Shown here one piece after another: positions 54,186-64,000 of a DNA stretch of 64,000 bases (position 1 is its first letter; the number at the start of each line of letters is the position of its first letter). The DNA comes from Acinetobacter populi. GTDB lineage: Bacteria > Pseudomonadota > Gammaproteobacteria > Pseudomonadales > Moraxellaceae. The stretch covers positions 62,001 through 126,000 of the forward strand of contig NZ_NEXX01000001.1 in assembly GCF_002174125.1 (NCBI RefSeq), given 5' to 3'. Below the pieces are notes generated by a model. That model had not been told where the DNA came from. It saw only the letters and a program-made list of their open reading frames with translations, and made no database searches. The translations under genes and the position numbers were made by a program.

Positions 54186-56843
54186 ATGGCCAAGCTTGCC
54201 CCGCTTTCCGATTTCGTCACTTTAGGACAGGATCTTAAAGGCATTAATGACTGGCGTAGCCTGATTGAAGAGCAACTCGATGCAGCCTTTAATTCGGGTA
54301 CCTCCATTCGTGAAATTGTCACCGAACGTTCCAATCAGATTGATCTGGTCTTGCGTTTTTTATGGAAAAATGCCGGACTGGAACAGACAGACCTTGGTCT
54401 TTTTGCCGTAGGCGGCTATGGTCGGCGGGAAATGTTGCCGTATTCCGATGTCGATGTCCTGATTCTTTCGGAAGATGAGATTGATCCCGTAACAGAAGAA
54501 AAAATCAAAACCTTTGTTTCTTCTCTATGGGATGTTGGCAATTTTAAACCAGGCATCAGTGTACGCACTTTAAAATCGTGTTTTGAGCAAGCCAAGGCCG
54601 ATCTTACCATTGCAACCTCACTCATCGAATCTCGCTTGTTGACTGGCAAAGAAAGCCTGAGTAAATGGCCACGCCGCATCGTATCCGAAGGCTGGTCGGA
54701 TAAAACCTTTTTTGATGCAAAAATGCAGGAACAACGCCAGCGTCACGAACAACACAATAATACCGAAAGCAATCTGGAACCGGATATCAAAAATGCACCC
54801 GGTGGCTTACGGGATATGAATCAAATTGGCTGGATTGCCAAACGGCACTTTCGGGTGCAACGGATTTATGATCTGGTACATTTAGGCTTTATCAGTGAAT
54901 TTGAACTGGGTTTATTAGAAGAAGCCGAAATCTTCCTATGGGAAATTCGTCATCATTTGCATCGATTAAGAAAGCGTGATGAAAATCGCCTGCTGTTTGA
55001 TTATCAACGTGAAATTGCAGCAAAAATGGGCTATGTTCGCCAAGAAGGTCAACACCCAAATCATGCCATCGAACAATTTATGAAGCGTTATTATCGTACT
55101 GCACAGACGGTTTCCACGCTGAATGAATTATTGCTCAATTATTTTAATGAAGCGGTGATTACCCCACGTTTGCCGGATTATGAACGCAAAATTATCGATC
55201 TGAATCAGAATTTCAAACTGGTTGATGACAAGCTTGCCGTCACCCATCACAAAGTATTTTCAGAAAGTCCAAGCGCCATTCTGGAAGTCTTTTATTTGAT
55301 GGCAAACCGTACTGATATTCAAGGCATTCGTGCCAGAACCTTACGTCTATTGATTCTGGCTGCCAAAAAAATTAATCAGAACTTTCGGGATAATCCGGTT
55401 CATCAAGCCTTATTTATGGCTATTATCCGCTCGCCATATCGTCTATACGAAACTTTAGTCGCAATGAAACGCTATGGTGTACTGGGACATTATATTCCGG
55501 CCTTTGGTCAAATCATGGGCTTGATGCAATACGACCTTTTCCATATTTATACCGTAGATGCACATACCTTATTGCTGATTCGTAACTTAAACCGCTTTGC
55601 CGAACCTGAGTTTAGCAAGCAATATCCTATGGTCAGTAGTGTATTCCAGCGTTTAAACCGCAAAGATATTATTTATCTGGCAGCATTATTCCACGATATT
55701 GCCAAAGGACGTGGTGGCGATCATAGTGAATTAGGTGCAGAAGATGCCATTGAGTTCTGCCGTCAGCATGGTTTGACCGAACGTGAAGGAAAAATGGTGG
55801 CGTGGCTCACCCGTAACCATCTGATCATGTCACTCACTGCTCAGAAGAAAGACATTTCCGATCCGGATGTGGTACAGGGTTTTGCCGAACAGATGGGCGA
55901 CATGGAACATCTGGATTATTTATATTGCCTTACTGTTGCCGATATCAACGCCACCAACCCAACCTTGTGGACCAACTGGAAAGCCTCACTGTTACGCCAA
56001 CTCTATTCACAGGCACGGGAAATTATTCGTGCTGGTATTGACCGTCCTGTCGATCATCAAATGTTGATCGAAGATACCAAATTTGCAGCGATTGATATTC
56101 TGGCTGATGAATTCCCCACCACGGAAATTGAGGAAGTCTGGCAAGAATTGGGCGATGACTATTTCCTCAAAGAAAGTGCTGATGAAATCGTCTGGCATAC
56201 CAGCGCAATTCTACGACATGGTGACAATCCTGATCCACTGGTATTGATCCGTGAACATCGTAAAGCGGTACAGTTATTTATCTACACTCGTGATACACCA
56301 AACCTGTTTGCCACCACGGTTGCTGTACTGGATCGCATGAATCTGGATGTACAAGACGCCCGTATTATCACAGCAGCCACCAACTTTTCACTAGATACCT
56401 ATGTGATTCATGATCGCCTTGGCAGTATTATGTCTGATCCGGAACGCATACATCAGGTCACTGGTGCATTGGTGCAGGCATTACGCCATGCCGATCAATA
56501 TCCTGGAGTGATGCAACGTATTATTCCACGACAACTTCGTCATTTTGAAGTCGAAAATACCGTGGATATCCGACTGAATCATGCCTTAAACCAGAATATG
56601 GTGGAAATTTCCACACTTGACCAACCCGGTTTACTGGCGCGCGTCGGCGGTTTATTTATGATGCAAGGACTAGATATTCATTCTGCGAGAATTGCCACAC
56701 TCGGTGAAAAAGCAGAAGATATTTTCTTCGTCACCAAACAGGATGGTATGCCGCTAAATGAAGAGGAATCCAGTGATTTTGCCGAGAAATTGAAATTGGC
56801 ATTAGATGAAGCATCGAATCGGGTCACCATTCAACATGGATGA
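54186..56843 (+). CDS. glnD: bifunctional PII uridylyltransferase / uridylyl-removing enzyme
   Basis: GlnD of about 885 aa, the nitrogen sensor that uridylylates and de-uridylylates PII. The N-terminal nucleotidyltransferase has [19 protein letters not shown]. An HD domain ([18 protein letters not shown]) lies mid-protein. Two ACT domains end the protein ([21 protein letters not shown] and [21 protein letters not shown]). In-frame ATGs lie at 54177, 54180 and 54186; the AGAGA site is best spaced for 54180-54186, so the exact start is open by a few codons. It follows the purT terminator closely. Confidence 0.95.
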   Translation: MAKLAPLSDFVTLGQDLKGINDWRSLIEEQLDAAFNSGTSIREIVTERSNQIDLVLRFLWKNAGLEQTDLGLFAVGGYGRREMLPYSDVDVLILSEDEIDPVTEEKIKTFVSSLWDVGNFKPGISVRTLKSCFEQAKADLTIATSLIESRLLTGKESLSKWPRRIVSEGWSDKTFFDAKMQEQRQRHEQHNNTESNLEPDIKNAPGGLRDMNQIGWIAKRHFRVQRIYDLVHLGFISEFELGLLEEAEIFLWEIRHHLHRLRKRDENRLLFDYQREIAAKMGYVRQEGQHPNHAIEQFMKRYYRTAQTVSTLNELLLNYFNEAVITPRLPDYERKIIDLNQNFKLVDDKLAVTHHKVFSESPSAILEVFYLMANRTDIQGIRARTLRLLILAAKKINQNFRDNPVHQALFMAIIRSPYRLYETLVAMKRYGVLGHYIPAFGQIMGLMQYDLFHIYTVDAHTLLLIRNLNRFAEPEFSKQYPMVSSVFQRLNRKDIIYLAALFHDIAKGRGGDHSELGAEDAIEFCRQHGLTEREGKMVAWLTRNHLIMSLTAQKKDISDPDVVQGFAEQMGDMEHLDYLYCLTVADINATNPTLWTNWKASLLRQLYSQAREIIRAGIDRPVDHQMLIEDTKFAAIDILADEFPTTEIEEVWQELGDDYFLKESADEIVWHTSAILRHGDNPDPLVLIREHRKAVQLFIYTRDTPNLFATTVAVLDRMNLDVQDARIITAATNFSLDTYVIHDRLGSIMSDPERIHQVTGALVQALRHADQYPGVMQRIIPRQLRHFEVENTVDIRLNHALNQNMVEISTLDQPGLLARVGGLFMMQGLDIHSARIATLGEKAEDIFFVTKQDGMPLNEEESSDFAEKLKLALDEASNRVTIQHG

Positions 56844-56902
56844 TGCCCCCATACTGATGAATGTATTTTTAACCAACATATTTTTTAACTAGAGTGTTTG
56901 CA

Positions 56903-58072
56903 ATGAATCCAGATTTGGCGTTACTCCATCCTTATCCTTTTGAAAAACTCAATGCACTGTTTGCCGATGTTGTGCCAGCAAACTTGCCATTGATTCCCCT
57001 TTCAATCGGAGAGCCAAAGCACCCTGCACCTGAATTTGTAAAAACAGTCATCAGTGAAAATTTTAATCATCTTTCCACCTATCCCAATAGCAAAGGCCTG
57101 CCCGAATTACGCCAAAGCATTGCCAACTGGTTAAAACAGCGTTTTCAGCTCAACAGCATTGATGCAGAAACTCAGATTTTACCGGTCAGCGGCACCCGTG
57201 AGGCTATTTTTTCCTTTGTACAAGCATCGATTGATCGCAGCAAAACCCCTTATGTGGTGATGCCAAATCCTTTTTATCAGATTTATGAAGGTGCTGCGCT
57301 ACTTGCTGGTGCCAAGCCCTATTTCGTCAATTGCACGATTGCCAATGATTATAAAGGTGATTTTGATCAGGTACCCAGTGAAGTCTGGCAAAATACCGCC
57401 ATTCTGTTTGTCTGCACACCGGGTAATCCAACCGGCGCGGTGTTATCCAGAGACGATTTTAAAAAGCTGATTCAATTGTCGGATCAATACGGTTTTATTA
57501 TTGCATCTGATGAATGCTATTCCGAACTGTGGTTTGATCAGGCACCCGTGGGCTTGCTTGAAGTCTGTGCAGAAATTGGCCGTGATGATTATAAAAACTG
57601 TATCGTTTTTCACTCTCTGTCCAAGCGCTCCAATTTACCTGGCATGCGTTCCGGCTTTGTCGCAGGTGATGCCGCTCTACTGGCACCCTATCTTAAATAT
57701 CGTACCTATCACGGTGCAGCCATGCCGGTACAGCATCAACTTGCTTCGATTGCAGCATGGAATGATGAAACGCATGTTGAAGAAAACCGTAAAGCCTATC
57801 GGAAAAAATTTGATTTATTCCAGCAGGAATTAGGCAATTTACTACCGCTTAAGAAACCAGATGCCGGTTTTTATTACTGGTTACAAGTCAATGATGATGA
57901 AGCCTTTGCCAAAAAATTATTGAGTGAAGCTAACATCAAGGTGTTACCGGGTCGCTATCTTTCCCGCACCACAGATCAAGGAAATCCAGGCGAGAACCAT
58001 GTGCGTATGGCATTGGTTGCAAGCATTGAACAATGCGAAGAAGTTATTAAACGCTTAAAACAGATTCTTTGA
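56903..58072 (+). CDS. dapC: succinyldiaminopimelate transaminase
   Basis: PLP-dependent aminotransferase of 389 aa of the DapC type in lysine/peptidoglycan precursor synthesis. The PLP lysine lies in FHSLSKRSNLPGMRSG, with CTPGNPTGAVL and SDECYSELWF for cofactor binding. N-terminal LHPYPFEKLNALF matches DapC. ATG 56903 has AGAG upstream; the GTG nine bases earlier is less likely. It lies downstream of glnD, a common proteobacterial order. Confidence 0.92.
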   Translation: MNPDLALLHPYPFEKLNALFADVVPANLPLIPLSIGEPKHPAPEFVKTVISENFNHLSTYPNSKGLPELRQSIANWLKQRFQLNSIDAETQILPVSGTREAIFSFVQASIDRSKTPYVVMPNPFYQIYEGAALLAGAKPYFVNCTIANDYKGDFDQVPSEVWQNTAILFVCTPGNPTGAVLSRDDFKKLIQLSDQYGFIIASDECYSELWFDQAPVGLLEVCAEIGRDDYKNCIVFHSLSKRSNLPGMRSGFVAGDAALLAPYLKYRTYHGAAMPVQHQLASIAAWNDETHVEENRKAYRKKFDLFQQELGNLLPLKKPDAGFYYWLQVNDDEAFAKKLLSEANIKVLPGRYLSRTTDQGNPGENHVRMALVASIEQCEEVIKRLKQIL

Positions 58073-58097
58073 TGCTTTTTTGTGTATAAGAAACTAT

Positions 58098-58133
58098 CTA
58101 AACGCATTGCTTGTTGGGAAGTAATGCGTTTTT
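58098..58133 (+). terminator. dapC terminator
   Basis: AAACGCATT (58100-58108) pairs with AATGCGTTT (58123-58131), with a closing T run. Confidence 0.82.
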
Positions 58134-58184
58134 AAATCATTATTATCGTGCATTTGCTCAGTCGTTCAAATATGCATCTTGGAC

Positions 58185-58328
58185 ATGCAATTGGAGCAAA
58201 AATATATTCTAATGACACCGCAATTGGTAGGCATTTCAAAAAAAGAACTTGGTTCTTCCGTAACTGTATTTGATCAACATCGGGAAATCATTATCAATGC
58301 GTTAGATTTTTTAATTAGCGGTATATAA
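58185..58328 (+). other. unassigned 47-codon open frame
   Basis: In the 259-base gap between the dapC and metE terminators, a frame from ATG 58185 to TAA 58326-58328 encodes 47 residues with a hydrophobic C-terminal helix (EIIINALDFLISGI). No ribosome site. It resembles the tail of a larger protein more than a complete gene, so a relic is possible. Confidence 0.2.
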
Positions 58329-58332
58329 TCAT

Positions 58333-58360
58333 AAAAAAAACCGCATCACGAATGATACGG
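58333..58360 (-). terminator. metE terminator
   Basis: On the minus strand, CCGTATCA, loop TTCG, TGATGCGG (one G-U pair), then eight T. Confidence 0.88.
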
Positions 58361-58391
58361 CGCGCTAAACTGGATATTATTATTTTTGAGC

Positions 58392-60704
58392 TTATACAGT
58401 GGCTTTTTTAGCTTCTAATTCCGCACGTACTGTTTTTGCCATTTTCACCATTTCGCTCAATGCTGCACGGGTTTCATCCCAGTTACGGGTTTTTAAACCA
58501 CAGTCTGGATTCACCCAAAGGCGTTCGGCAGGAACGGTTTTTAATGCACCATCAATCACTACACGCATATTATCTGCGCTTGGCGTCCGTGGACTATGAA
58601 TATCATATACACCCGGTCCAATCGCATTTGGATAACCTTGTTGATGGAACACTTCGAGTAACTGTAAACCAGAACGTGAGGTTTCAATCGTGATCACATC
58701 GGCATCCATCGCAGTGATTTGCGGTAAACAATCTTTAAAATCTGAATAGCACATATGAGTATGAATCTGTGTATCCACTTTGGCACTGCTTGAGCAATGT
58801 TTAAATGATTTCACCGTCCAGTCCCAATAATCGGCACGATCTGCGGTACGCAGCGGTAAAGCTTCACGGAATGCGGCTTCATCAATCTGGATAATTTCCA
58901 CGCCTGCATCTTGCAAATCGGATACTTCCTGACGAATCGCTTCTGCCAACTGCAAGCACACTTCACGACGGCTACGATGTGCGGGTGGAAATGACCAGTT
59001 CAAAATGGTAACAGGACCTGTCAACATGCCTTTTACGATTTTGTCGGTTAAGGAATTGGCATAAGTAATCCATTTTACTGTCATTGCATTTGGACGCGTG
59101 ATATCACCAACAATGATCGGTGGACGGACACAACGCGAGCCATAAGATTGTACCCAGCCAAATTTAGACAACCAGAAACCATCCAATAAACCTGCAAAGT
59201 ATTCCACCATATCGGTACGTTCTGCTTCGCCATGCACAAACACATCGATATCAAGCTGTTCCTGTTGCTCAATGGCATAGGCGATTTCTTTTTTCATTGC
59301 TACTTCATAGTCGGCATCAGACAAATTGCCTTTATTCCATGCTGCACGCGCGGCACGAATTTCCGCAGTTTGTGGGAATGAACCGATAGTTGTGGTTGGC
59401 AATAATGGGAAGTTAAATTTTGCCTGTTGTGCTGCATAACGCTCAGTAAATGATTCCTGACGTGCCTGCCCCTGTAAGTCAAACGCTGCCTGTGAAGCAA
59501 AGTTTAATGCTGGATTTCCGCTAATATTGCCATTGGCTAATGCCACCAATTCATCCAGCTTTTGACGGGCAAATGCCAACTTACCCTCAATTTCCGCAGG
59601 CACTTGCTCAGAACGTAAATCCACAGGTACATGGAGTAATGAGCTACCTGTAGACAACCATAAACGCTCACCTAAAGATTTTTTCGCTGTGGCAATGATA
59701 TCATTCAGTTGTACCAAATCACTTGCCCAGACACTACGACCATTGATTAAGCCCAATGACAGGATTTTATGCGCAGGTAACTGGTCAATGACTTTTTTCC
59801 AGAAAAATTCGCCTGCTTTTTCACGGGTAATGTCAATGTGTAAGCCTGCAACGGGTAAATTCACTGCAAGATTTAAATTTTCACCCAAGGTTTCAAAATA
59901 AGTGCTGATGATCAGCTTTAAACCATCACGACGTTGTAATAAATTATAGGTACGTTCAAATGCAGCTTGCCATTCTGGGGCAAGATCAAGCACTAAAATG
60001 GGTTCATCAACCTGTATATAATCCACACCACGGGCTTTTAAATCATCAAATAACTTGGTATAAACAGGTACCAAAGCATCTATAAATTTTAATGTGGCAT
60101 GATTTGCAATATAGCCTGCTGCCGCTTCTGTATGTTCAGAACCACAACCACAGGCTGTTGCTGCTTTTTCTGCTTTGCCATCGACAATACGCGATAAATA
60201 CAGGAATGTCAGCAAACCAGGAACAACTACTTTTAAAGGCTGATTGAATGCTTTGGCACGATCGACTTGCGCCAATAAATCGGAGAAATCCGCATTAAAT
60301 TCCTGATTTAAAGTGAATTCTGGCACTAAATAATGATAGTTGGTATCAAACCATTTGGTCATTTCCAGTGCAGCCACATCGCTACAACCTGGCGCACGAC
60401 CCCGAGCTAGATAAAATTGCTGATCGACCTGATTCAATTTTGCACTTTCTGCAAAACGTGCTGGAATCACGCCCAAACGTACAGCTTGCGTCAGAATCGC
60501 ATCATAAAAAACAAAATCACCGACAGTCAGTAATGAAAGCCCTGCATCCACTTGTGCTTGCCAATTTGCAACTTCGACTGCTTGTGCTTGTTCCAGAAAC
60601 TCCGCTTGTGTACTTTCACCTTTCCAATATGCTTCTTCAGCAAACTTCAGTTCACGTTTCACACCGATACGGGGATAACCCAAAATATGCGTTTGAATAC
60701 CCAT
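58392..60704 (-). CDS. metE: cobalamin-independent methionine synthase
   Basis: Homocysteine methyltransferase of 770 aa that makes methionine from homocysteine and 5-methyl-THF without B12. N-terminal GYPRIGVKRELKFAEEAYW, the zinc-site HTHMCYSDF and NPDCGLKTR, and HGEAERTDMVEYF match MetE. ATG 60704 has GAGG eight bases upstream; the longer in-frame ATG at 60752 does not. It is divergent from metR. Confidence 0.97.
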   Translation of the reverse strand: MGIQTHILGYPRIGVKRELKFAEEAYWKGESTQAEFLEQAQAVEVANWQAQVDAGLSLLTVGDFVFYDAILTQAVRLGVIPARFAESAKLNQVDQQFYLARGRAPGCSDVAALEMTKWFDTNYHYLVPEFTLNQEFNADFSDLLAQVDRAKAFNQPLKVVVPGLLTFLYLSRIVDGKAEKAATACGCGSEHTEAAAGYIANHATLKFIDALVPVYTKLFDDLKARGVDYIQVDEPILVLDLAPEWQAAFERTYNLLQRRDGLKLIISTYFETLGENLNLAVNLPVAGLHIDITREKAGEFFWKKVIDQLPAHKILSLGLINGRSVWASDLVQLNDIIATAKKSLGERLWLSTGSSLLHVPVDLRSEQVPAEIEGKLAFARQKLDELVALANGNISGNPALNFASQAAFDLQGQARQESFTERYAAQQAKFNFPLLPTTTIGSFPQTAEIRAARAAWNKGNLSDADYEVAMKKEIAYAIEQQEQLDIDVFVHGEAERTDMVEYFAGLLDGFWLSKFGWVQSYGSRCVRPPIIVGDITRPNAMTVKWITYANSLTDKIVKGMLTGPVTILNWSFPPAHRSRREVCLQLAEAIRQEVSDLQDAGVEIIQIDEAAFREALPLRTADRADYWDWTVKSFKHCSSSAKVDTQIHTHMCYSDFKDCLPQITAMDADVITIETSRSGLQLLEVFHQQGYPNAIGPGVYDIHSPRTPSADNMRVVIDGALKTVPAERLWVNPDCGLKTRNWDETRAALSEMVKMAKTVRAELEAKKATV

Positions 60705-60802
60705 CAGATCTGCCTCAATATTAAAATTAATAAAATTCATTTGATAGAACAATAATCAAATAAAATTCATTTTGAAGCAAACTCATTATTTTCATGTTAT
60801 AT

Positions 60803-60815
60803 TGAATTATATTCA
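60803..60815. promoter_or_regulatory. MetR-binding site
   Basis: TGAATTATATTCA fits the MetR consensus TGAA-N5-TTCA exactly. It lies in the metE/metR intergenic region, where MetR activates metE and controls itself. Confidence 0.8.
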
Positions 60816-60831
60816 CAAATTATGTATTTAT

Positions 60832-61752
60832 ATGCTGGAACTCCGCCACCTTAGAACATTACAAGCTTTGCGCGAACATGGTTCACTGGTTTCTGCCGCA
60901 GCAGATTTAAACCTGACGCCTTCTGCCATCTCACATCAACTCAAAGAACTTGAGCACTGGTATGACGTAGAAATTGTCAATCGGCGGAGTCGTCCTTTAC
61001 AATTTTCCAATGTCGGTCTGCGTTTACTCAAGCTGGCTGATGATATTCTGCCGCAAGTTCAGTTGGCTCAATCCGATATTGTGAGATTGGTACATGGTCA
61101 AACCGGGCGAATTATTTTTTCTTCGGAATGTCATAGCTGCTTTGACTGGTTGATGCCGCTGCTCAATCAATATCGCCAGCAATATCCTGATGTCGATCTG
61201 GATTTTGCTTCCGGTTTTGAAATGAACCCGCATGAATTATTACAAAATTCAGAATTTGATTTACTGATTACTGCCGATCCGATTGCACTTAAAGGCATTG
61301 AATACTTTCCTATTTTTCAATATGAATCTCGTCTGGTCTTATCAAACACACATGCACTGGTACGAGATGAGCACCTTACAATTGAAAAACTGGCAGAAGA
61401 AACTTTAATCACTTATCCCGTAGATAAACACCGTCTGGACATCATGGCCCATGTATTCATTCCTGCGAATATTCAGCCGAAACAGATTCGCACCACAGAA
61501 TTGACACAAATGCTGATTCAACTGGTCGCCAGTGGTCGGGGAATTTCGGCTTTACCGGATTGGGTGGTGTATGAATATGAACAAAAAGGCTGGGTCACCA
61601 GTCGTCGTCTGGACTGTATCTCTCCTGAAGGTTTACGCAGAACTTTATATGCAGGGTTTAGAACAGAAGATAAAGACAAAGATTATTTCCACGGTTTCTT
61701 AAAACAATTACAGAAATTTTCCAATAAACGGCAAAGTTATTATTCTGACTAG
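60832..61752 (+). CDS. metR: LysR-family methionine regulator
   Basis: LysR activator of 306 aa. The HTH starts with LELRHLRTLQALREHGSLVSAAADLNLTP and is followed by a ligand domain that binds homocysteine in MetR. ATG 60832 is chosen because it begins the conserved MLELRHL; an ATG at 60772 in frame would extend it. Divergent metE and a consensus MetR box confirm the assignment. Confidence 0.95.
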   Translation: MLELRHLRTLQALREHGSLVSAAADLNLTPSAISHQLKELEHWYDVEIVNRRSRPLQFSNVGLRLLKLADDILPQVQLAQSDIVRLVHGQTGRIIFSSECHSCFDWLMPLLNQYRQQYPDVDLDFASGFEMNPHELLQNSEFDLLITADPIALKGIEYFPIFQYESRLVLSNTHALVRDEHLTIEKLAEETLITYPVDKHRLDIMAHVFIPANIQPKQIRTTELTQMLIQLVASGRGISALPDWVVYEYEQKGWVTSRRLDCISPEGLRRTLYAGFRTEDKDKDYFHGFLKQLQKFSNKRQSYYSD

Positions 61753-61847
61753 ATACATTAATAAAATATCGATAACTGTCAGATCAGGTTTGAGCTAGTA
61801 CAAGTTATCATACATCGCACCTCACCTTTGACTATAATGAAAATTCC

Positions 61848-61887
61848 GGGATTTAGCCAATATGCACTATGTTAATGGCTAAATCCC
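61848..61887. terminator. hairpin between metR and the adhesin gene
   Basis: GGGATTTAGCCA (61848-61859) and TGGCTAAATCCC (61876-61887) form a perfect 12-bp stem with a 16-nt loop between convergent genes. T runs are weak. Confidence 0.6.
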
Positions 61888-61932
61888 TTCGTTCATATTA
61901 AACCTTCAAGCCAAATCTAAAAGTAAAGAACA

Positions 61933-64000
61933 TCACCAACTAAAACCAAAACCTGCGCTAATCGTCTGCTGATCACTGGCAAAAGCAGCTCCCAGTGAAG
62001 CACTGGTATTTGCAGTAGGAACAATCTGATAACCCACTGCAACAGCTTGTTCACCACGTTGAGACCCTAAACCGACTGCAACCCGGTTTCGTCCGGATAA
62101 ACTTGCCGCATTCATAGACATTCCATTCAATGCCCCACCAATTGCGCCAAGCTGATTAATTTTTTTATCCTGTTCATAAAAACGTGCATCTACTTGACGT
62201 TGATATTGCGTTAAGTTTTCACTTAATGCATTCACTTTACTATCTGTATAACTTTGTGCTTTGCTCACTGCAACCTCACTTTGCTGTGATGCATGTGTTT
62301 TTGCTTGTTCCAAAATCACTTGATCGGCAGCAATGAGATCTGAACGTACCGCTATTTCTCTTTGATCAGTATAAGTTTTAGCATGGGTTAATGTCGCAAC
62401 ATCACCATCAATAATTGCCTGATTCACCCGTACAGTTTCTATTGCTGCTTCACTACGTAGTGTTATGACAGTGGTATCAGTATAGGTTTTCGCTGCACTG
62501 AGTGTAAGCGCATTCCCCTCTGTTAGTTGTTTAACATTGATAGCATCAGTATCTGCCGTACCTGCCTTGACATGAATAATCTGACGTTCCTGATCAGTTG
62601 TACCGACAGACACTGTATAATCACGATCTGTTGCTGCCCCATTTCCCAATACCACACTATTATCAGCAGTTATCGTAATATTACTCCCTATTACAACACT
62701 ATTATCAGCTGAAACTATATTATGATGACCAAGGCTAGAACTGTTATTTGCAGTCACTATACTGGTATCACCGATCCCAACAGAATGGTCACCTGAGACT
62801 GCATTGTCCTGACCAATGCTGATGGACTGTTTACCAGTGGCAACTATGCTTTGACCAATTGCAATAGATGCTTCGCCTTGTGCTTGTGCATGTTGAGTTT
62901 CATCGTTATTCACATCGTTTTGTACAGCAAAATACGGATGATCTCCTGTACCATTAAGTGAATCCAGCCACTCCTGTTCTGTCCCATTAAATCCTTTTTC
63001 CAATGCAAGTTTAAACGCATCTTTACCATCCTGACCATTAAGTCCATTTAAACCTGTATCTCCTTTATCGCCCTTATCACCTTTTAAACCTTGTAATCCC
63101 TGTTCGCCCCGATCTCCCTTATCTCCTTTTGCGCCATCTTTACCATTGAGTCCATTTAAACCTGCATCTCCTTTATCGCCCTTATCGCCTTTTAAACCTT
63201 GTAATCCCTGTTCGCCTTGATCTCCTTTATCTCCTTTAGCGCCATCTTGACCATTTAAACCATCAATCCCATCTTTACCATTGAGTCCATTTAAACCTGT
63301 ATCTCCTTTATCACCCTTATCGCCTTTTAAACCTTGTAATCCCTGTTCGCCTTGATCTCCATTATCTCCTTTTGCGCCTTGCTCACCTTTAAGTGAAGTC
63401 AACCATTCTAATTCTGTGCCTGCAAAACCATTATTCACTGCAACCTGATACGCACTATCCCCCTGTACTCCCAGACCACCGCCAGCATTATTTTCTACTG
63501 TAGTCAAACGGCTATCTAAACTTGTCAATTTACTATCTACAGCAGTAAAGGCACTGCCAACATTTTGATAATTATTATTCTGAATTACATAGGTGGGGGC
63601 AGTAAATACACCATTATTAAAGTTTGCTCCACCACCAAAGCCATTTGTTAGCATTTTGATTTGGGACAGATTGACTGCATCAGTATCAAATACACCTGCG
63701 GCAACATTGGCAATTTGTTTTTCTGCACCAGCTTTCCCCACTGAAACAGTATTGGTCCGATCTGCCACAGCAGCATAACCAATGGCAGTACTGTTTTCAG
63801 CAATTGCTGCACTTTGCACACCAAATACACTACTATTTTTTGCCAATGCCACATTTGCACCCTGAGTCAATTCATTGATCAGAATGCCACGCTGGGTATA
63901 ATCCAAAGCAACACCATTAACATGAGTAATGCTAAAAATATCATTACTTGTTGCAGTCACTGGAATACCATTTACTGCAATTAACACATCATTTTCAATC
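61933..64000 (-). CDS. trimeric autotransporter adhesin (YadA/Ata-like), 5' part outside the window
   Basis: Surface adhesin; 689 codons are seen and the frame is open at the window edge, so the N-terminus with signal peptide is missing. A YadA-type head/neck segment (NSTAIGYAAVADRTNTVSVG) comes first. A collagen-like Gly-X-Y tract follows, bounded on both sides by GF-x-GTE-x-EWL motifs. A second head/neck region (NSVVIGSNITITADNSVVLG), a coiled-coil stalk, and the YadA membrane anchor (NRVAVGLGSQRGEQAVAVGY) ending in Phe-Ser-Trp complete it. It should form a trimer in the outer membrane for adhesion. Acinetobacter Ata is the nearest known type. Confidence 0.9.
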   Translation of the reverse strand, partial: IENDVLIAVNGIPVTATSNDIFSITHVNGVALDYTQRGILINELTQGANVALAKNSSVFGVQSAAIAENSTAIGYAAVADRTNTVSVGKAGAEKQIANVAAGVFDTDAVNLSQIKMLTNGFGGGANFNNGVFTAPTYVIQNNNYQNVGSAFTAVDSKLTSLDSRLTTVENNAGGGLGVQGDSAYQVAVNNGFAGTELEWLTSLKGEQGAKGDNGDQGEQGLQGLKGDKGDKGDTGLNGLNGKDGIDGLNGQDGAKGDKGDQGEQGLQGLKGDKGDKGDAGLNGLNGKDGAKGDKGDRGEQGLQGLKGDKGDKGDTGLNGLNGQDGKDAFKLALEKGFNGTEQEWLDSLNGTGDHPYFAVQNDVNNDETQHAQAQGEASIAIGQSIVATGKQSISIGQDNAVSGDHSVGIGDTSIVTANNSSSLGHHNIVSADNSVVIGSNITITADNSVVLGNGAATDRDYTVSVGTTDQERQIIHVKAGTADTDAINVKQLTEGNALTLSAAKTYTDTTVITLRSEAAIETVRVNQAIIDGDVATLTHAKTYTDQREIAVRSDLIAADQVILEQAKTHASQQSEVAVSKAQSYTDSKVNALSENLTQYQRQVDARFYEQDKKINQLGAIGGALNGMSMNAASLSGRNRVAVGLGSQRGEQAVAVGYQIVPTANTSASLGAAFASDQQTISAGFGFSW
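63017..63390 (-). repeat. collagen-like coding repeat (108-bp units)
   Basis: The segment CCTTGTAATCCCTGTTCGCC recurs at 63089, 63197 and 63332, 108 and 135 bases apart. The longer gap holds an extra nine codons. Each unit encodes Gly-X-Y triplets such as GLQGLKGDKGDKGD. Slippage or recombination could change the number of units. Confidence 0.9.

Noticed and set aside
63017..63390. Regularly spaced repeats that could be taken for a CRISPR array
   Set aside because: The units lie in frame, encode Gly-X-Y triplets, and have no unique spacers; they are the collagen-like part of the adhesin.
1..64000. tRNA or rRNA genes and complete insertion sequences
   Set aside because: No cloverleaf with a T-loop core, no rRNA segments and no transposase frame was found by reading both strands; a covariance search was not possible here.

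Overview
The window looks like chromosomal DNA of an Acinetobacter-type gammaproteobacterium. Base composition is AT-rich, gene packing is dense, and the housekeeping set (ahcY-metF, rsmE, maeB, cca, purT, glnD-dapC, metE/metR, rraA), the acyl-CoA metabolism and the YadA-type adhesin all fit that group. The genus is inferred from overall flavour; no 16S rRNA or tRNA gene was seen.

Layout. 1-3.0 kb: end of an upstream gene and its terminator, then a thiolase and an acetyl-CoA hydrolase/CoA-transferase. 3.0-4.8 kb: a divergent reductase / dienelactone-hydrolase pair sharing a palindromic operator. 5.1-10 kb: an AmpG-family permease carrying an unusual ~200-residue periplasmic insertion, and a divergent Lon-like protease. 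10.1-21.8 kb is the main catabolic block. It holds an amidohydrolase, a four-gene BMP-type (nucleoside-type) ABC importer, a small cytidine/guanine-deaminase-fold enzyme, two Rieske oxygenases with one flavin/[2Fe-2S] reductase, and a divergent LysR regulator. I read it as uptake and oxidative/deaminative breakdown of a purine-like or N-methylated heterocycle. Two copies of one operator-promoter module tie the Rieske genes to the regulator.

21.8-30.3 kb: NAD(P)H reductases with an HxlR regulator, a GST, a small Ala/Lys/Glu-rich lipoprotein, and an operon of acyl-CoA dehydrogenase, APH-type kinase, histidine phosphatase and SDR with a divergent LysR gene. The operon resembles 4-hydroxyacyl-CoA catabolism. 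30.3-33.1 kb: a glutaredoxin/GST-like gene whose last 57 bp are duplicated on the far side of an AT-rich cargo gene. The cargo gene is broken by an in-frame TGA, so this looks like a small insertion at the 3' end of a host gene. 33.3-35.5 kb: a three-gene DUF3325/DUF3649/PepSY membrane cassette of the iron-uptake type.

35.5-39 kb: an S-adenosylhomocysteine riboswitch, ahcY, metF and rsmE. 39-48.6 kb: a PAS/GGDEF/EAL protein (degenerate GGDEF), maeB, cca, a 5'-nucleotidase and a PIF1-like helicase. 49-52.8 kb: a GAF/winged-helix regulator divergent from an aldehyde dehydrogenase, then a nitroreductase. 52.9-58.1 kb: purT, glnD, dapC. 58.4-61.8 kb: divergent metE and metR with a consensus MetR box. 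61.9 kb to the end: the C-terminal part of a trimeric autotransporter adhesin with a collagen-like repeat tract, running off the window.

ahcY, metF, metE and metR together make up most of the homocysteine/methionine side of the activated methyl cycle.
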